The notes beneath the pieces were generated by a model, which was not told the origin of the DNA, searched no databases, and saw only the letters and a program-made list of their open reading frames with translations. Shown here piece by piece: positions 36,980 to 45,225 of a DNA stretch of 64,000 nt. This DNA is from Flavipsychrobacter stenotrophus (GTDB taxonomy: Bacteria; Bacteroidota; Bacteroidia; Chitinophagales; Chitinophagaceae), in the NCBI RefSeq assembly GCF_002954265.1, contig NZ_PPSL01000006.1:124001-188000 (forward strand), read 5' to 3'. Numbering within the stretch: position 1 is the stretch's first letter; the number at the start of each line of letters is the position of its first letter. A program made the translations under genes and the position numbers.

Positions 36980-37594
36980 TTATTTCTTAATAACATTAGT
37001 AACCTCACCACACTCCAGCATTTCATCGCCAAAATATGGGTTTCTTATATTCACCTCATCACTTAACCAAAATGCCCCTTTGCCATCAAAAGCCATTGGG
37101 CAATGCTCCTGATAAATGGTTTTATCAGCACCGTAATTTTTCATGAGTTCAAATATGTGCTGAGATAATACAGAGAAATAATCACGCTGCACCTTTATAT
37201 CCTGCGTACCTGCGATATTTGCTGACGTTTCCAGTATGGCAGCAGAATGCATTTGGTAGGCTTTTATTTGATCTAAAGGTATACCTGTAACATCAAACTC
37301 TTTTGTTAGATTATTAGTGGCTGTGGCACTTGATGCAGCTTCTTTACTTTTGCCCGATATAAGTGCTGTTTTTATCTGTAGATAAGCATTGTAAATACTT
37401 TGTACCTGGGCTGATAATTTCGGGTCAACACTTGCTACTAACGGCTGAATAATAGTAGCATCCGCAAGGGCTTCCTGCATAGCAGTATCACTTGGTTTTG
37501 GGGTGGCGGCTTTATCTTGTTTAGGTACATCACCCGAACATGCTGCAAAGAATATTGAGGTTATAATTGCTAATGTGACAATTTGCTTGTTCAT
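36980..37594 (-). CDS. DUF3347-domain lipoprotein (island copy 1)
   Basis: 204 residues with lipobox AAC (Cys19), a helical body and the CPMAF-KGA-W-NPYFG-M-CGE signature at the C-terminus. It heads a run of nine genes, all on the minus strand and separated by at most 97 nt, that extends to 29972. A 14-bp perfect palindrome lies 115 nt upstream. Its presence twice in one operon, plus once at 2592, suggests that each copy serves a separate compartment or partner. Confidence 0.82.
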   Translation of the reverse strand: MNKQIVTLAIITSIFFAACSGDVPKQDKAATPKPSDTAMQEALADATIIQPLVASVDPKLSAQVQSIYNAYLQIKTALISGKSKEAASSATATNNLTKEFDVTGIPLDQIKAYQMHSAAILETSANIAGTQDIKVQRDYFSVLSQHIFELMKNYGADKTIYQEHCPMAFDGKGAFWLSDEVNIRNPYFGDEMLECGEVTNVIKK

Positions 37595-37708
37595 TTTTTA
37601 TCTGATTTTTAATATTGTTAGTAATTACCCGGCCATTGTTGAAATCAAAATGTCGTGAAATAGAAAGCAATAACAAAATAGCATACAGCCACTAGGCCAA
37701 ATGCACTC

Positions 37709-37722
37709 GTTATTGCAATAAC
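37709..37722. promoter_or_regulatory. Perfect 14-bp palindrome upstream of the copper operon
   Basis: GTTATTGCAATAAC lies 115 nt before the first gene of the nine-gene operon. A half-site GCAATAAC occurs again near 37671. It could be an operator for either HMA-AraC regulator, but it does not match the copA palindrome. Confidence 0.4.
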
Positions 37723-37731
37723 AATATGGTA

Positions 37732-38139
37732 TCAGACACGGAAATTACCTGTCAATATGTAGATGGGACAATCAGAAACGATTAAAGGGGGAGCGTGAGC
37801 TTGCGAAACTCTATGTGGGTTATAATTGCTAATTCTTATGCTTGAATGGAGTAAAGTCTGTCTTATGGGAAGTATATACTCGCTAAATTGCAATTTTGCA
37901 CCTACATTCTTAAAAATGACCTGATCGGTAGTACTCTTAATTATTTTATGTTCATCTTTGCAACATCCATTTTTAGATGACTTCTTATCCATTCCACAAT
38001 GAGAACAATGATGATCTTCGTCTTGCTCTATAAAACTCACCCCAACTAATTCACCCATGCAATAATGCGTATGCACAGTAACTCCTATGCTAAGACATAG
38101 GTAAGAGACTGCTAGTATTATTGATAAAAGGCGTTTCAT
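37732..38139 (-). CDS. HYC/CC-type Cys/His-rich small secreted protein (copy 1)
   Basis: 135 residues with an N-terminal hydrophobic segment (1-25) carrying HTHYCMGELV, then DHHCSHCGM and GCC clusters. This fits the Bacteroidota HYC_CC_PP proteins found with copper genes. The Cys/His content suggests metal binding in the periplasm or membrane. Exact function is unknown. A second member lies at 47083-47478. Confidence 0.75.
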   Translation of the reverse strand: MKRLLSIILAVSYLCLSIGVTVHTHYCMGELVGVSFIEQDEDHHCSHCGMDKKSSKNGCCKDEHKIIKSTTDQVIFKNVGAKLQFSEYILPIRQTLLHSSIRISNYNPHRVSQAHAPPLIVSDCPIYILTGNFRV

Positions 38140-38440
38140 TATTAATAAAATATGAATTTCAGAGTGTTGATAAGTAAATTCAATTTATACTGTGTATCGC
38201 ATTTACTCTTCCTCATGTTACATGGAGAAAAAGTGCTATTTACATTAGGATTGGTATCGTATTCTAAAAAGCATATTCGCAAAAATATAGTTTAACTACG
38301 CTTTTTTCTTATAGAATTACAATAGAAGTTTATAAAATTTTAAGATTAACGTGTCAATAGGCTAAACCGGCACTTTTTATTTAGTTAAAAAACACAACCT
38401 TCAATTTACGCTTAAAAGAACTGGGCCGCTAACAATGTGA
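38140..38440. other. Intergenic gap of 301 nt
   Basis: An AT-rich gap between the HYC gene and the DUF4396-like gene, both on the minus strand. I see no gene or clear terminator; it should contain the promoter of the HYC gene. Confidence 0.5.
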
Positions 38441-38881
38441 TCAATGACAAACTTGATCATTCTTTTGTAAAATATAATAATTATAAGGTAAGGAAAGTAG
38501 AAATCCAATTACCATTGCAATTGCCATGATTTGCAGATTATGGTTTGAATGCATGTGCATTTGATCCGTTGAAGATATTGGAGCGATCAACCGCATTGCA
38601 GCATTTTCAGATAATATCATTATGGACAATGAGATAATACTCATTTTGTAACTCATTCGAAAAGACGCAATAAAATTCATTTTGTTGAACAGCATATCCC
38701 ATCCAATCATAAATAAAAGGCAAGTAATCAAACCGCAGATGAACGAAAGTAATAAAACAACTAGCCATGGGTAATTGACAAGGTAAAACATCACTCCCAT
38801 CACTCCTATTGAACATCCTATAAGACAAATAAATGTGGATATTAAACACCTTTTCCAAATTCCAATCTCAGTCCAAATCAT
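38441..38881 (-). CDS. DUF4396-like membrane protein
   Basis: 146 residues, mostly hydrophobic, with four or so helices. A His/Met cluster (DQMHMHSNHN) sits in the loop before the final helix, and the end reads LPYNYYILQK with a late CH. This fits the DUF4396 pattern seen in copper clusters. The HMH/SNHN segment could bind copper. No enzyme activity is known. Confidence 0.7.
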   Translation of the reverse strand: MIWTEIGIWKRCLISTFICLIGCSIGVMGVMFYLVNYPWLVVLLLSFICGLITCLLFMIGWDMLFNKMNFIASFRMSYKMSIISLSIMILSENAAMRLIAPISSTDQMHMHSNHNLQIMAIAMVIGFLLSLPYNYYILQKNDQVCH

Positions 38882-38965
38882 CCGTTGATTTATTAAATTT
38901 GTTTTATTTTAAATGAAATCTAATTAAAACAACATAGCTATATAAGCAATACAATTTAATATAAT

Positions 38966-38993
38966 GGCAAAAGGAAAATAATTTCCTTTTGCC
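38966..38993 (-). terminator. Terminator of the copper-storage protein gene
   Basis: A perfect 12-bp stem (GGCAAAAGGAAA and its complement) with a 4-nt loop ATAA, 12 nt past the stop of the gene at 39006 on the minus strand. Confidence 0.8.
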
Positions 38994-39005
38994 GTTAAAG
39001 TTATT

Positions 39006-39326
39006 TTATGCTTTTGCTAACTCAGCGCATAATTCAGCGCATTTTTTACAGGCATCGGCACACTCCTTACAACTTTCGTGATGTGCTGCATGTTTTGCAC
39101 ACTCTTCAGCGCACGCTTTGCATATTTTCGCACATAAAGCATGTAAATCGCTTCCGTATTTAGAACCTCTCGCATCAAATCTTGCACACAGTGCGCAGAT
39201 GTCGGAGCAATCACGGCAAATGACAATACAGTCCTGATTATTTACTTTAATGCAGTCAGTAATGCATTTTTCACAAGCGATGAGGCAAGCGAGGCAAGCA
39301 GCGATACAATTCTTGAAATCAGTCAT
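39006..39326 (-). CDS. Four-helix-bundle copper-storage protein (Csp/DUF326)
   Basis: 106 residues with 20 cysteines arranged in CxxxC, CxxC and CxxxxxxC spacings along amphipathic helices. This is the hallmark of Csp-type copper-storage proteins, whose thiols line the bundle core and bind many Cu(I) ions. No signal or Tat sequence is present, so it should be cytosolic (Csp3-like). A C-terminal HAAHHESC cluster may gate copper at the bundle end. It is monocistronic with a terminator and an inverted-repeat operator upstream. Confidence 0.92.
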   Translation of the reverse strand: MTDFKNCIAACLACLIACEKCITDCIKVNNQDCIVICRDCSDICALCARFDARGSKYGSDLHALCAKICKACAEECAKHAAHHESCKECADACKKCAELCAELAKA

Positions 39327-39341
39327 GGTAATAATTTATTA

Positions 39342-39380
39342 GTGAAAGAATTTTCACTAAACAAAGGTTGATTCTTTCAC
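39342..39380 (-). promoter_or_regulatory. Inverted-repeat operator upstream of the copper-storage gene
   Basis: GTGAAAGAAT (39342-39351) and its exact complement (39371-39380) flank 19 nt, and a nested 7-bp repeat (AGTGAAA/TTTCACT) shares the left arm. Three GTGAAA half-sites thus lie 15-55 nt upstream of the start codon, where a repressor or activator would act. Confidence 0.55.
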
Positions 39381-39420
39381 GGTCTAATTTGTTACAGTAT
39401 TAAAAATATTATTTGCAAAA

Positions 39421-39639
39421 TTACACTTCAATAAGTGCTGCTATTTTAAACCCAGCAAATTGTACCGCCTGCTTTACTTTTTCGACAGATATCGTGTCTG
39501 TAATCACCGTCAGTATTTTGTCAGGATTGCTCGTATCTACGTTCCAGCTATTAATCTCCTGTATCTTCTCAAGATGCGGTGTTACAGCCTTGATACAGCC
39601 ACCGCAATTAATGTTAGTTTTAAATTTTAGAGTTTTCAT
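39421..39639 (-). CDS. CopZ-like heavy-metal-associated chaperone
   Basis: 72 residues of a single HMA fold with NCGGC (Cys12, Cys15), the strand SWNVDTSNPDKILTV and a closing AGFKI. It should carry Cu(I) in the cytosol to CopA. It is co-directional with and 59 nt downstream of copA, the usual arrangement. Confidence 0.9.
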   Translation of the reverse strand: MKTLKFKTNINCGGCIKAVTPHLEKIQEINSWNVDTSNPDKILTVITDTISVEKVKQAVQFAGFKIAALIEV

Positions 39640-39698
39640 TTCAGTAAATTTGTTTGTTATAGAAAAAATTGGTTTTACATTAATTATAAAATTTAAGA

Positions 39699-42116
39699 TT
39701 ACAGCTTCGCATATTTCAAACGGAGGCTATTGCCTACTACCGAAATAGAACTTAAAGCCATTGCTGCCCCTGCAATCATTGGACTAAGTAAAAAACCATT
39801 AATAGGGTACAACAAGCCAGCCGCAATCGGAATACCTATAAGATTATAGATAAATGCCCAAAACAGATTCTGCCTGATCACCTGCACTGTTTTGCGGGAA
39901 AGGGAAATTGCATTAGGAATACTCATCAGGTCCGATGAAATGAGTGTCATTTTGGCGACATCCATCGCTATATCTGTCCCTTTCCCCATAGCTATGCTTA
40001 TATCCGCTTGGGCTAATGCCTGGCTATCGTTAATTCCATCGCCGACCATAGCAACTATATGTCCTTGCTTTTGCAACAGTTTTATAAAATCAGCTTTATC
40101 AGTCGGCAATGTTTCGGCCTTAAATTCTGTAATACCTACTTTTTGTGCTACTGACTTTGCCGTTTGTGGGTTATCACCAGTTAGCATATACGGAGTTATT
40201 CCCAGTTCTTTTAATCGTTTAATTGCTTGAGCCGAATTACTTTTAATTTTATCTGCAATAGCTATAATGGCAACAGCTTTTTCCTTATCGCTAAACCAAA
40301 TTACAGTGTATGATTCCTCAAGCCATTTGTTTGCTTGTTGTTTTAAATTGTCAGGAGTAACGATATTTTGCGACACTATATACTTTTCGCTCCCAACATA
40401 GTAAAGACCATTATTGTATGAACCCGAAACACCTTTCCCTGTTTCGCTTTCAAATCCTTCTATGACGACTTTTTGTGTTTTTGAAACCCAATAACGGGTT
40501 ACAGCATCAGCAAGCGGGTGTTCCGATAGGGATTCCAAACTATAGAGTATGGGAGAGAGTTGGTTTTGATCTTCTGATTTTGCCCATACAATGTCAACTA
40601 CATCAGGGTTGCCTTCAGTTATAGTACCCGTTTTGTCAAGGATAATACTATCAATTTTATACGCTCTTTCAAGACTTTCAGCATCCTTAATTAATATTCC
40701 ATTTTCCGCACCTCTACCTACACCCACCATTATGGCCGTGGGCGTAGCCAAACCAAGCGCACAAGGACATGCAATTACCAAGACAGTTACCATCGCAAGC
40801 AATCCTTGTGTAAACCCGTTCCCACTACCCAAAATCACCCACATGATCAAACTAAGGATTGCAACACCGATAACAATCGGAACAAATATTCCTGCAATTT
40901 TATCAACAAGTTTTTGTACCGGGGCTTTGCTACCTTGCGCATTTTGTACAGCCTGTATTATATGCGCTAATACTGTATCACTTCCTACCTTTTCAGCTAT
41001 AAACTCAAAGCTGCTTTTCTGATTTATAGTGCCGGAAAACACCTTAATACCTTTTTGCTTTAGGACAGCAACAGGCTCCCCTGTTATCATACTTTCGTCA
41101 ACATATGAACTACCTTCATTAACAATACCATCTACAGCAATTTTTTCTCCGGGCTTTACTAATAAAGTATCACCAACCTTTACGTTTGCGATAGAGATTT
41201 CCATTTGATGACCACCCTGATGAACTATTGTAACGGTTTTTGGTTGTAGCCCTATCAGTTTTTTAATAGCTGATGATGTGTTGCTTTTAGCACGTTCTTC
41301 AAGCATTTTGCCTAATAATATAAACGCAACAACTACAGCCGCTGCCTCAAAATAAACATGCGCATGTAAACCTCTGTTATGCCAGAATTGAGGATATAAG
41401 GTATTAAAAACACTGAACAGGTAAGCAATACCTGTACTCATTGCCACTAATGTGTCCATATTAGCTGACCTATGTTTGGCCTGCTTCCATGCATTAATAA
41501 AAAACTGCTTACCAAATATAGCCACTACTGGTGTAGCTAATAACCACATGGCGTAATTTGCATACGGCATATTCATAAAGAACATTCCGATAATCACAAG
41601 TGGTAAAGAAAATCCAATAGACAGAAACGTTCTGTTACGTAAACTATTTGCGTGTTGTTCCTGTAGTTTTTGCAGACTTTCGGCAGCTTCTTCACTTTCG
41701 TCAATAATTAGATCGTAGCCAACGGACTGGATAGCTTTTTTAAAATCTTCAATGTTAGCGATGCCTGGTACATACTCGACATTAGCAGTGCTGTTGGCGA
41801 AATTTACAACTGCGTTAATCACTCCGCTCTGCGCTTTTAACATGCTTTCTACGCTAATTGCACATGAAGCGCAACTCATCCCTGTGACAGTAAATGCTTT
41901 CTTCACGGTATCTACACCATATCCTAAATCACGGATTGCGGTAACGGCATTAGGGAGAACTTCCAATGGGTTGTCCGTTTCTATTACAGCCCGTTTATTA
42001 TTTAATTCTACTTTATGGGATTTGATTCCGTGTATTTGCCCAAGTCCCTTATCAACTATAAGTGCGCAGTGTTCGCTTTCGACATCAATTAACGGTAGCG
42101 AAAATGTATCATTCAT
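39699..42116 (-). CDS. copA: Copper-translocating P1B-type ATPase
   Basis: 805 residues of a Cu(I) exporter. Two N-terminal HMA domains are present; the first is degenerate (the first Cys of CxxC is Ser) and the second has GMSCASC (near 80). Then come eight membrane helices with the CPC motif (near 452), the actuator TGEP (near 346), DKTGT with the phospho-Asp (near 496), SEHPLAD and GDGIND (near 692). It pumps Cu(I) from cytosol to periplasm using ATP. The promoter has a perfect palindrome over the -7 box, so it is probably under metal-responsive repression. Confidence 0.96.
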   Translation of the reverse strand: MNDTFSLPLIDVESEHCALIVDKGLGQIHGIKSHKVELNNKRAVIETDNPLEVLPNAVTAIRDLGYGVDTVKKAFTVTGMSCASCAISVESMLKAQSGVINAVVNFANSTANVEYVPGIANIEDFKKAIQSVGYDLIIDESEEAAESLQKLQEQHANSLRNRTFLSIGFSLPLVIIGMFFMNMPYANYAMWLLATPVVAIFGKQFFINAWKQAKHRSANMDTLVAMSTGIAYLFSVFNTLYPQFWHNRGLHAHVYFEAAAVVVAFILLGKMLEERAKSNTSSAIKKLIGLQPKTVTIVHQGGHQMEISIANVKVGDTLLVKPGEKIAVDGIVNEGSSYVDESMITGEPVAVLKQKGIKVFSGTINQKSSFEFIAEKVGSDTVLAHIIQAVQNAQGSKAPVQKLVDKIAGIFVPIVIGVAILSLIMWVILGSGNGFTQGLLAMVTVLVIACPCALGLATPTAIMVGVGRGAENGILIKDAESLERAYKIDSIILDKTGTITEGNPDVVDIVWAKSEDQNQLSPILYSLESLSEHPLADAVTRYWVSKTQKVVIEGFESETGKGVSGSYNNGLYYVGSEKYIVSQNIVTPDNLKQQANKWLEESYTVIWFSDKEKAVAIIAIADKIKSNSAQAIKRLKELGITPYMLTGDNPQTAKSVAQKVGITEFKAETLPTDKADFIKLLQKQGHIVAMVGDGINDSQALAQADISIAMGKGTDIAMDVAKMTLISSDLMSIPNAISLSRKTVQVIRQNLFWAFIYNLIGIPIAAGLLYPINGFLLSPMIAGAAMALSSISVVGNSLRLKYAKL

Positions 42117-42124
42117 ACAAGATT

Positions 42125-42156
42125 ATTTACAATGCAAAGCTACTTGCATTGTAAAT
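42125..42156 (-). promoter_or_regulatory. copA promoter with 13-bp palindromic operator centred on the -7 box
   Basis: ATTTACAATGCAA (42125-42137) and its exact complement (42144-42156) flank 6 nt. Read on the minus strand, the -7 element TAGCTTTG occupies 42135-42142, in the middle of the palindrome, 18 nt before the copA ATG. A bound dimer would block RNA polymerase. No second copy of this sequence was found in the window. Confidence 0.75.
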
Positions 42157-42203
42157 CTTGACTATTACAGAATTTGAAAAGAGATTTATAAGATTACCGG
42201 ATA

Positions 42204-42779
42204 TTAGATAATTTTCGCAACTCTATCTAATGATTTCCTGTCATTACTATGGGTTGCTTTGTACTCTGAAGGAGTAATGCCCATCACTTTTTTGAACTGG
42301 CTACTCAAAGCAGCAACACTGCTATAACCCATCTGCAAAGCAATTTCACTAAAATTAAGCTCTCCATAACCAATCAATTCCTTTATTTTCTCCGTTTTTT
42401 GCTGAATAATAAATTGCTCAATAGTTACGCCTTCCTCATCAGAAAATGTTTTACTTAAATATGGGTACTCGTAGTTTAAGTGTTGTGACAAGTATTCGCT
42501 ATGCTTTATCTTGGTATCGTTATTTTCACGATGTACCATCTCAATAACAGCGACTTTAACCTGCTCAATAATCATGCTTTTACGATCATCAATAAGTTCA
42601 AACCCGAGATTTTCAAAGCATATTCTTGCATCATTTAATTGATTAGCAGATAAAACGGGTTCCGACAATTCCACTTCGCCTAAATTTACAGAAATGGGGT
42701 GAAGTCCAAATTTTTCAAGTTCTGCCCTCACAATCATTTTACACCTGTCACAAACCATGTTCTTTATATACAGCTTCAT
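42204..42779 (-). CDS. AraC-type regulator fused to an N-terminal HMA-like metal-binding domain (copy 2)
   Basis: 191 residues with the same design as the regulator at 31332: an N-terminal HMA-like fold with CDRC (Cys10, Cys13) and a full AraC domain (YPYLSKTFSDEEG for HTH1, FSEIALQMGYSSVAALSSQFKK for HTH2). It sits between the T9SS multicopper oxidase gene and copA, with the copA operator 48 nt beyond its stop. It is the likeliest regulator of copA and the oxidase. Similar proteins are common in Bacteroidota copper clusters, but I know of no functional study. Confidence 0.88.
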   Translation of the reverse strand: MKLYIKNMVCDRCKMIVRAELEKFGLHPISVNLGEVELSEPVLSANQLNDARICFENLGFELIDDRKSMIIEQVKVAVIEMVHRENNDTKIKHSEYLSQHLNYEYPYLSKTFSDEEGVTIEQFIIQQKTEKIKELIGYGELNFSEIALQMGYSSVAALSSQFKKVMGITPSEYKATHSNDRKSLDRVAKII

Positions 42780-42807
42780 AAAAATATTTATACTCGACTA
42801 CTAAGGG

Positions 42808-44532
42808 TTATTCAACGACTAATTTTCGTGTGGTAATTCCGTCTTTATTTACGATAGATACCGCATACACCCCTCTTGACCATTTAGAAATATCAATTAG
42901 GCACGTTAATCCGCTTATTGATGTTTTATATACTTGCCTTCCAATCATATCAGTGACCGATAAGGATAGTATTTGACTTGAGTTCTTTGATTCGATAATT
43001 AAGTTATTTGTGGCCGGATTTGGATAAATTTGAAAGGCAGCATGATCTAAATTCTCTAAGTCGGAAACACCTAATGCACTTGAATCTATTACTATAAAGC
43101 TCCCCATCATACCGTCATCTTCATGGTGAAGAAGATGGCAATGATACATATAAGGCACTGTAGGATTAGTAAATGTTTCAAACTTGGTTAAGAATTTAAC
43201 GCTATCCATCGGCATAACAAGCACCACATCTTTCCAACCTCTTTGACTGGCAGGTAGTGCAATTCCATGTTCTTCAATTACATTAAACTGTACATCATGA
43301 ATATGAAAAGGGTGCGCTATTAACGTGTTATTTTTTAAAGTCCAAATTTCTGTTGTATTTAAATAGGCAATCTGGTTTATACTATCCATGTCAAAACTCC
43401 TGCTATTCAAACCAAAAGGCCCGTCTGCTCTATTAGGAATATCTGAAGGCAAAAGCCTGATCGTATCTAAAACGATAGTTCTATTTTTAGTAGCATTAAC
43501 AGGGTTCAAGGGCGCAAGGGCAACTAAAGATGGAACAATACTTGTTACCGGACTTGAAGTAGGGGAAGTTATATTGAGTTGTAATAACGTAAAATCAGCC
43601 CCGTTTAAAAAATTATCTTCATAATCGTGTACTGTATCGATGCCACTTCCTACAGTATCTGCGCCATATATTCCTGTAGGTAATTCTGATGCGTAACTTT
43701 TCAAGTAAATAGTTTGCCCTGTCATCCCTGAGAAATCTATTAATACCTCAGCTCTCTCGCCGGGTGAAAGTATCAACCTCGTCATTGTTTTTGGAGTATC
43801 TAACAATCCGCCGTCAGTACCAATTTGGTAAATGTTCTGCCCATTTGATAAACCAAAGTTGTAGCTACGCAAACTACTACCATTTAATAATCTAAAGCGC
43901 ACAACTTGTGCCGGAGCATTAAAATAGGGATTCAATGTGCCGTTTACAAAAATAGCGGTATCCATATTTGTGGCAATAGCTATTTGCTGTAAAATATCAA
44001 ATGCTTTGCTTTGAACTACTATAGGAACATCATCTATGCCATAAGTATGTGGGATATTCAATGCAAGCTCAGCAGCATCATGTACAATAAAAAAGCCAGC
44101 CAATCCTTTTGAAACTTGAGGATCAGTTTGCCCTGCACCGTGGGGATGGTACCAAAAAGTGCTTGCATTATTTAATATCCTAAATGATGGACTCCAAGTA
44201 GCCCCAGGATTAATGGGCTGATGTGGGCCACCATCATTTTGTGGAGCCACATGCAATCCATGCCAATGCATAGTAGTCTTGATAGACAGGTTATTGGTTA
44301 CATTTAATGTAACGCTATCTCCCTTGTTTACTATAATAGTAGGAGACATCCACGATCCGTTAATGCCGTAAGTAGGTGTGGTAGTGCTTGAATAAAAGCT
44401 CTGCGAGCCGCTTTGAACATTCAAATTAAATGTAGTCCCGGTAAGTGCTGGCGGGATATTTAATAAATTTTGCGCATTGATGGTTGAATATAGCAACAAT
44501 GAAAGAGCAGATATTTTAATTGCGTTTGTCAT
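42808..44532 (-). CDS. T9SS-exported multicopper oxidase
   Basis: 574 residues: a signal peptide (1-20), three cupredoxin domains with HWHGLH (near 89), WYHPH (near 128), HPFHIH (near 407) and HCHLLHHED (near 467), and a type A sorting domain (about 500-574, QIYPNPATNN). It resembles CotA/bilirubin-oxidase-like laccases, not PcoA, and lacks Met-rich loops. T9SS export would place it on the surface, where it may oxidise Cu(I), Fe(II), Mn(II) or phenols. It starts 6 nt after the stop of the upstream gene, in a co-transcribed set. Confidence 0.9.
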   Translation of the reverse strand: MTNAIKISALSLLLYSTINAQNLLNIPPALTGTTFNLNVQSGSQSFYSSTTTPTYGINGSWMSPTIIVNKGDSVTLNVTNNLSIKTTMHWHGLHVAPQNDGGPHQPINPGATWSPSFRILNNASTFWYHPHGAGQTDPQVSKGLAGFFIVHDAAELALNIPHTYGIDDVPIVVQSKAFDILQQIAIATNMDTAIFVNGTLNPYFNAPAQVVRFRLLNGSSLRSYNFGLSNGQNIYQIGTDGGLLDTPKTMTRLILSPGERAEVLIDFSGMTGQTIYLKSYASELPTGIYGADTVGSGIDTVHDYEDNFLNGADFTLLQLNITSPTSSPVTSIVPSLVALAPLNPVNATKNRTIVLDTIRLLPSDIPNRADGPFGLNSRSFDMDSINQIAYLNTTEIWTLKNNTLIAHPFHIHDVQFNVIEEHGIALPASQRGWKDVVLVMPMDSVKFLTKFETFTNPTVPYMYHCHLLHHEDDGMMGSFIVIDSSALGVSDLENLDHAAFQIYPNPATNNLIIESKNSSQILSLSVTDMIGRQVYKTSISGLTCLIDISKWSRGVYAVSIVNKDGITTRKLVVE

Positions 44533-44538
44533 CAGAAC

Positions 44539-45225
44539 TCAATAATTGAATATTTTGGTAATAAAATTTCGTTTTCCAGTAAGTTGAAGTATAAGGACCT
44601 CTGTAGGGTACTCTTGAGTTGATATGCTTGTTTGCCCTGCTTGAATATCTTTATGACACAGCACTTTGCCATTCAAATCATGGAGGATGACTTGTGAATA
44701 CTCATCGTTTAGCGTTTTAATGGCTATGCGCTTATTATAAATAATGATTTCGGGTTGTAATGTACTTACTTCAATTACCGCATTTGGTGCTATTGCTGTA
44801 ATGATCCATGTAAGTGTGTCTACTTGAGAGGGTGTATTTGTGGCGAATATGGAGTAGCGGATAATGCCGGTGCCAGATTGAAGGTGAGGATTGACATGTA
44901 AACTCATTAATCCGTTATCTCCTGTTACAATTGTCGCCATAGTACCGCTATCTTTTAGTGTAGTATAGCAGTTGCCATTATCACATATACTTGCTTCCCA
45001 TGTCGCTGGAATAGCTACACTATATTTTTTCCATCTAAAGGAAATCGTATCTGCCGTTGGGTGTACCTGAGTAATATTAAAAACGCTTACATCCTCATAT
45101 ATGGCAGTGCCAATGATTGTGTCATTGGGCGAGTGGTAATAGCTTTGAGCGAAAGACACACTGACAGTCGTGATAAATACGACTATCAGTGTGATACTTC
45201 TTTTTAATTGATTAATGTATAACAT
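44539..45225 (-). CDS. Secreted protein, likely T9SS substrate, unknown function
   Basis: 228 residues with a signal peptide (about 1-26). The centre reads like an Ig-like or plastocyanin-type sandwich (RWKKYSVAIPATWEASICDNGNCYTT), and the C-terminal 70 residues look like a short sorting domain (NKRIAIKTLNDEYSQVILHDLNGK). No family was recognised. The start lies 14 nt within the end of the redoxin gene, which implies translational coupling. Confidence 0.65.
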   Translation of the reverse strand: MLYINQLKRSITLIVVFITTVSVSFAQSYYHSPNDTIIGTAIYEDVSVFNITQVHPTADTISFRWKKYSVAIPATWEASICDNGNCYTTLKDSGTMATIVTGDNGLMSLHVNPHLQSGTGIIRYSIFATNTPSQVDTLTWIITAIAPNAVIEVSTLQPEIIIYNKRIAIKTLNDEYSQVILHDLNGKVLCHKDIQAGQTSISTQEYPTEVLILQLTGKRNFITKIFNY

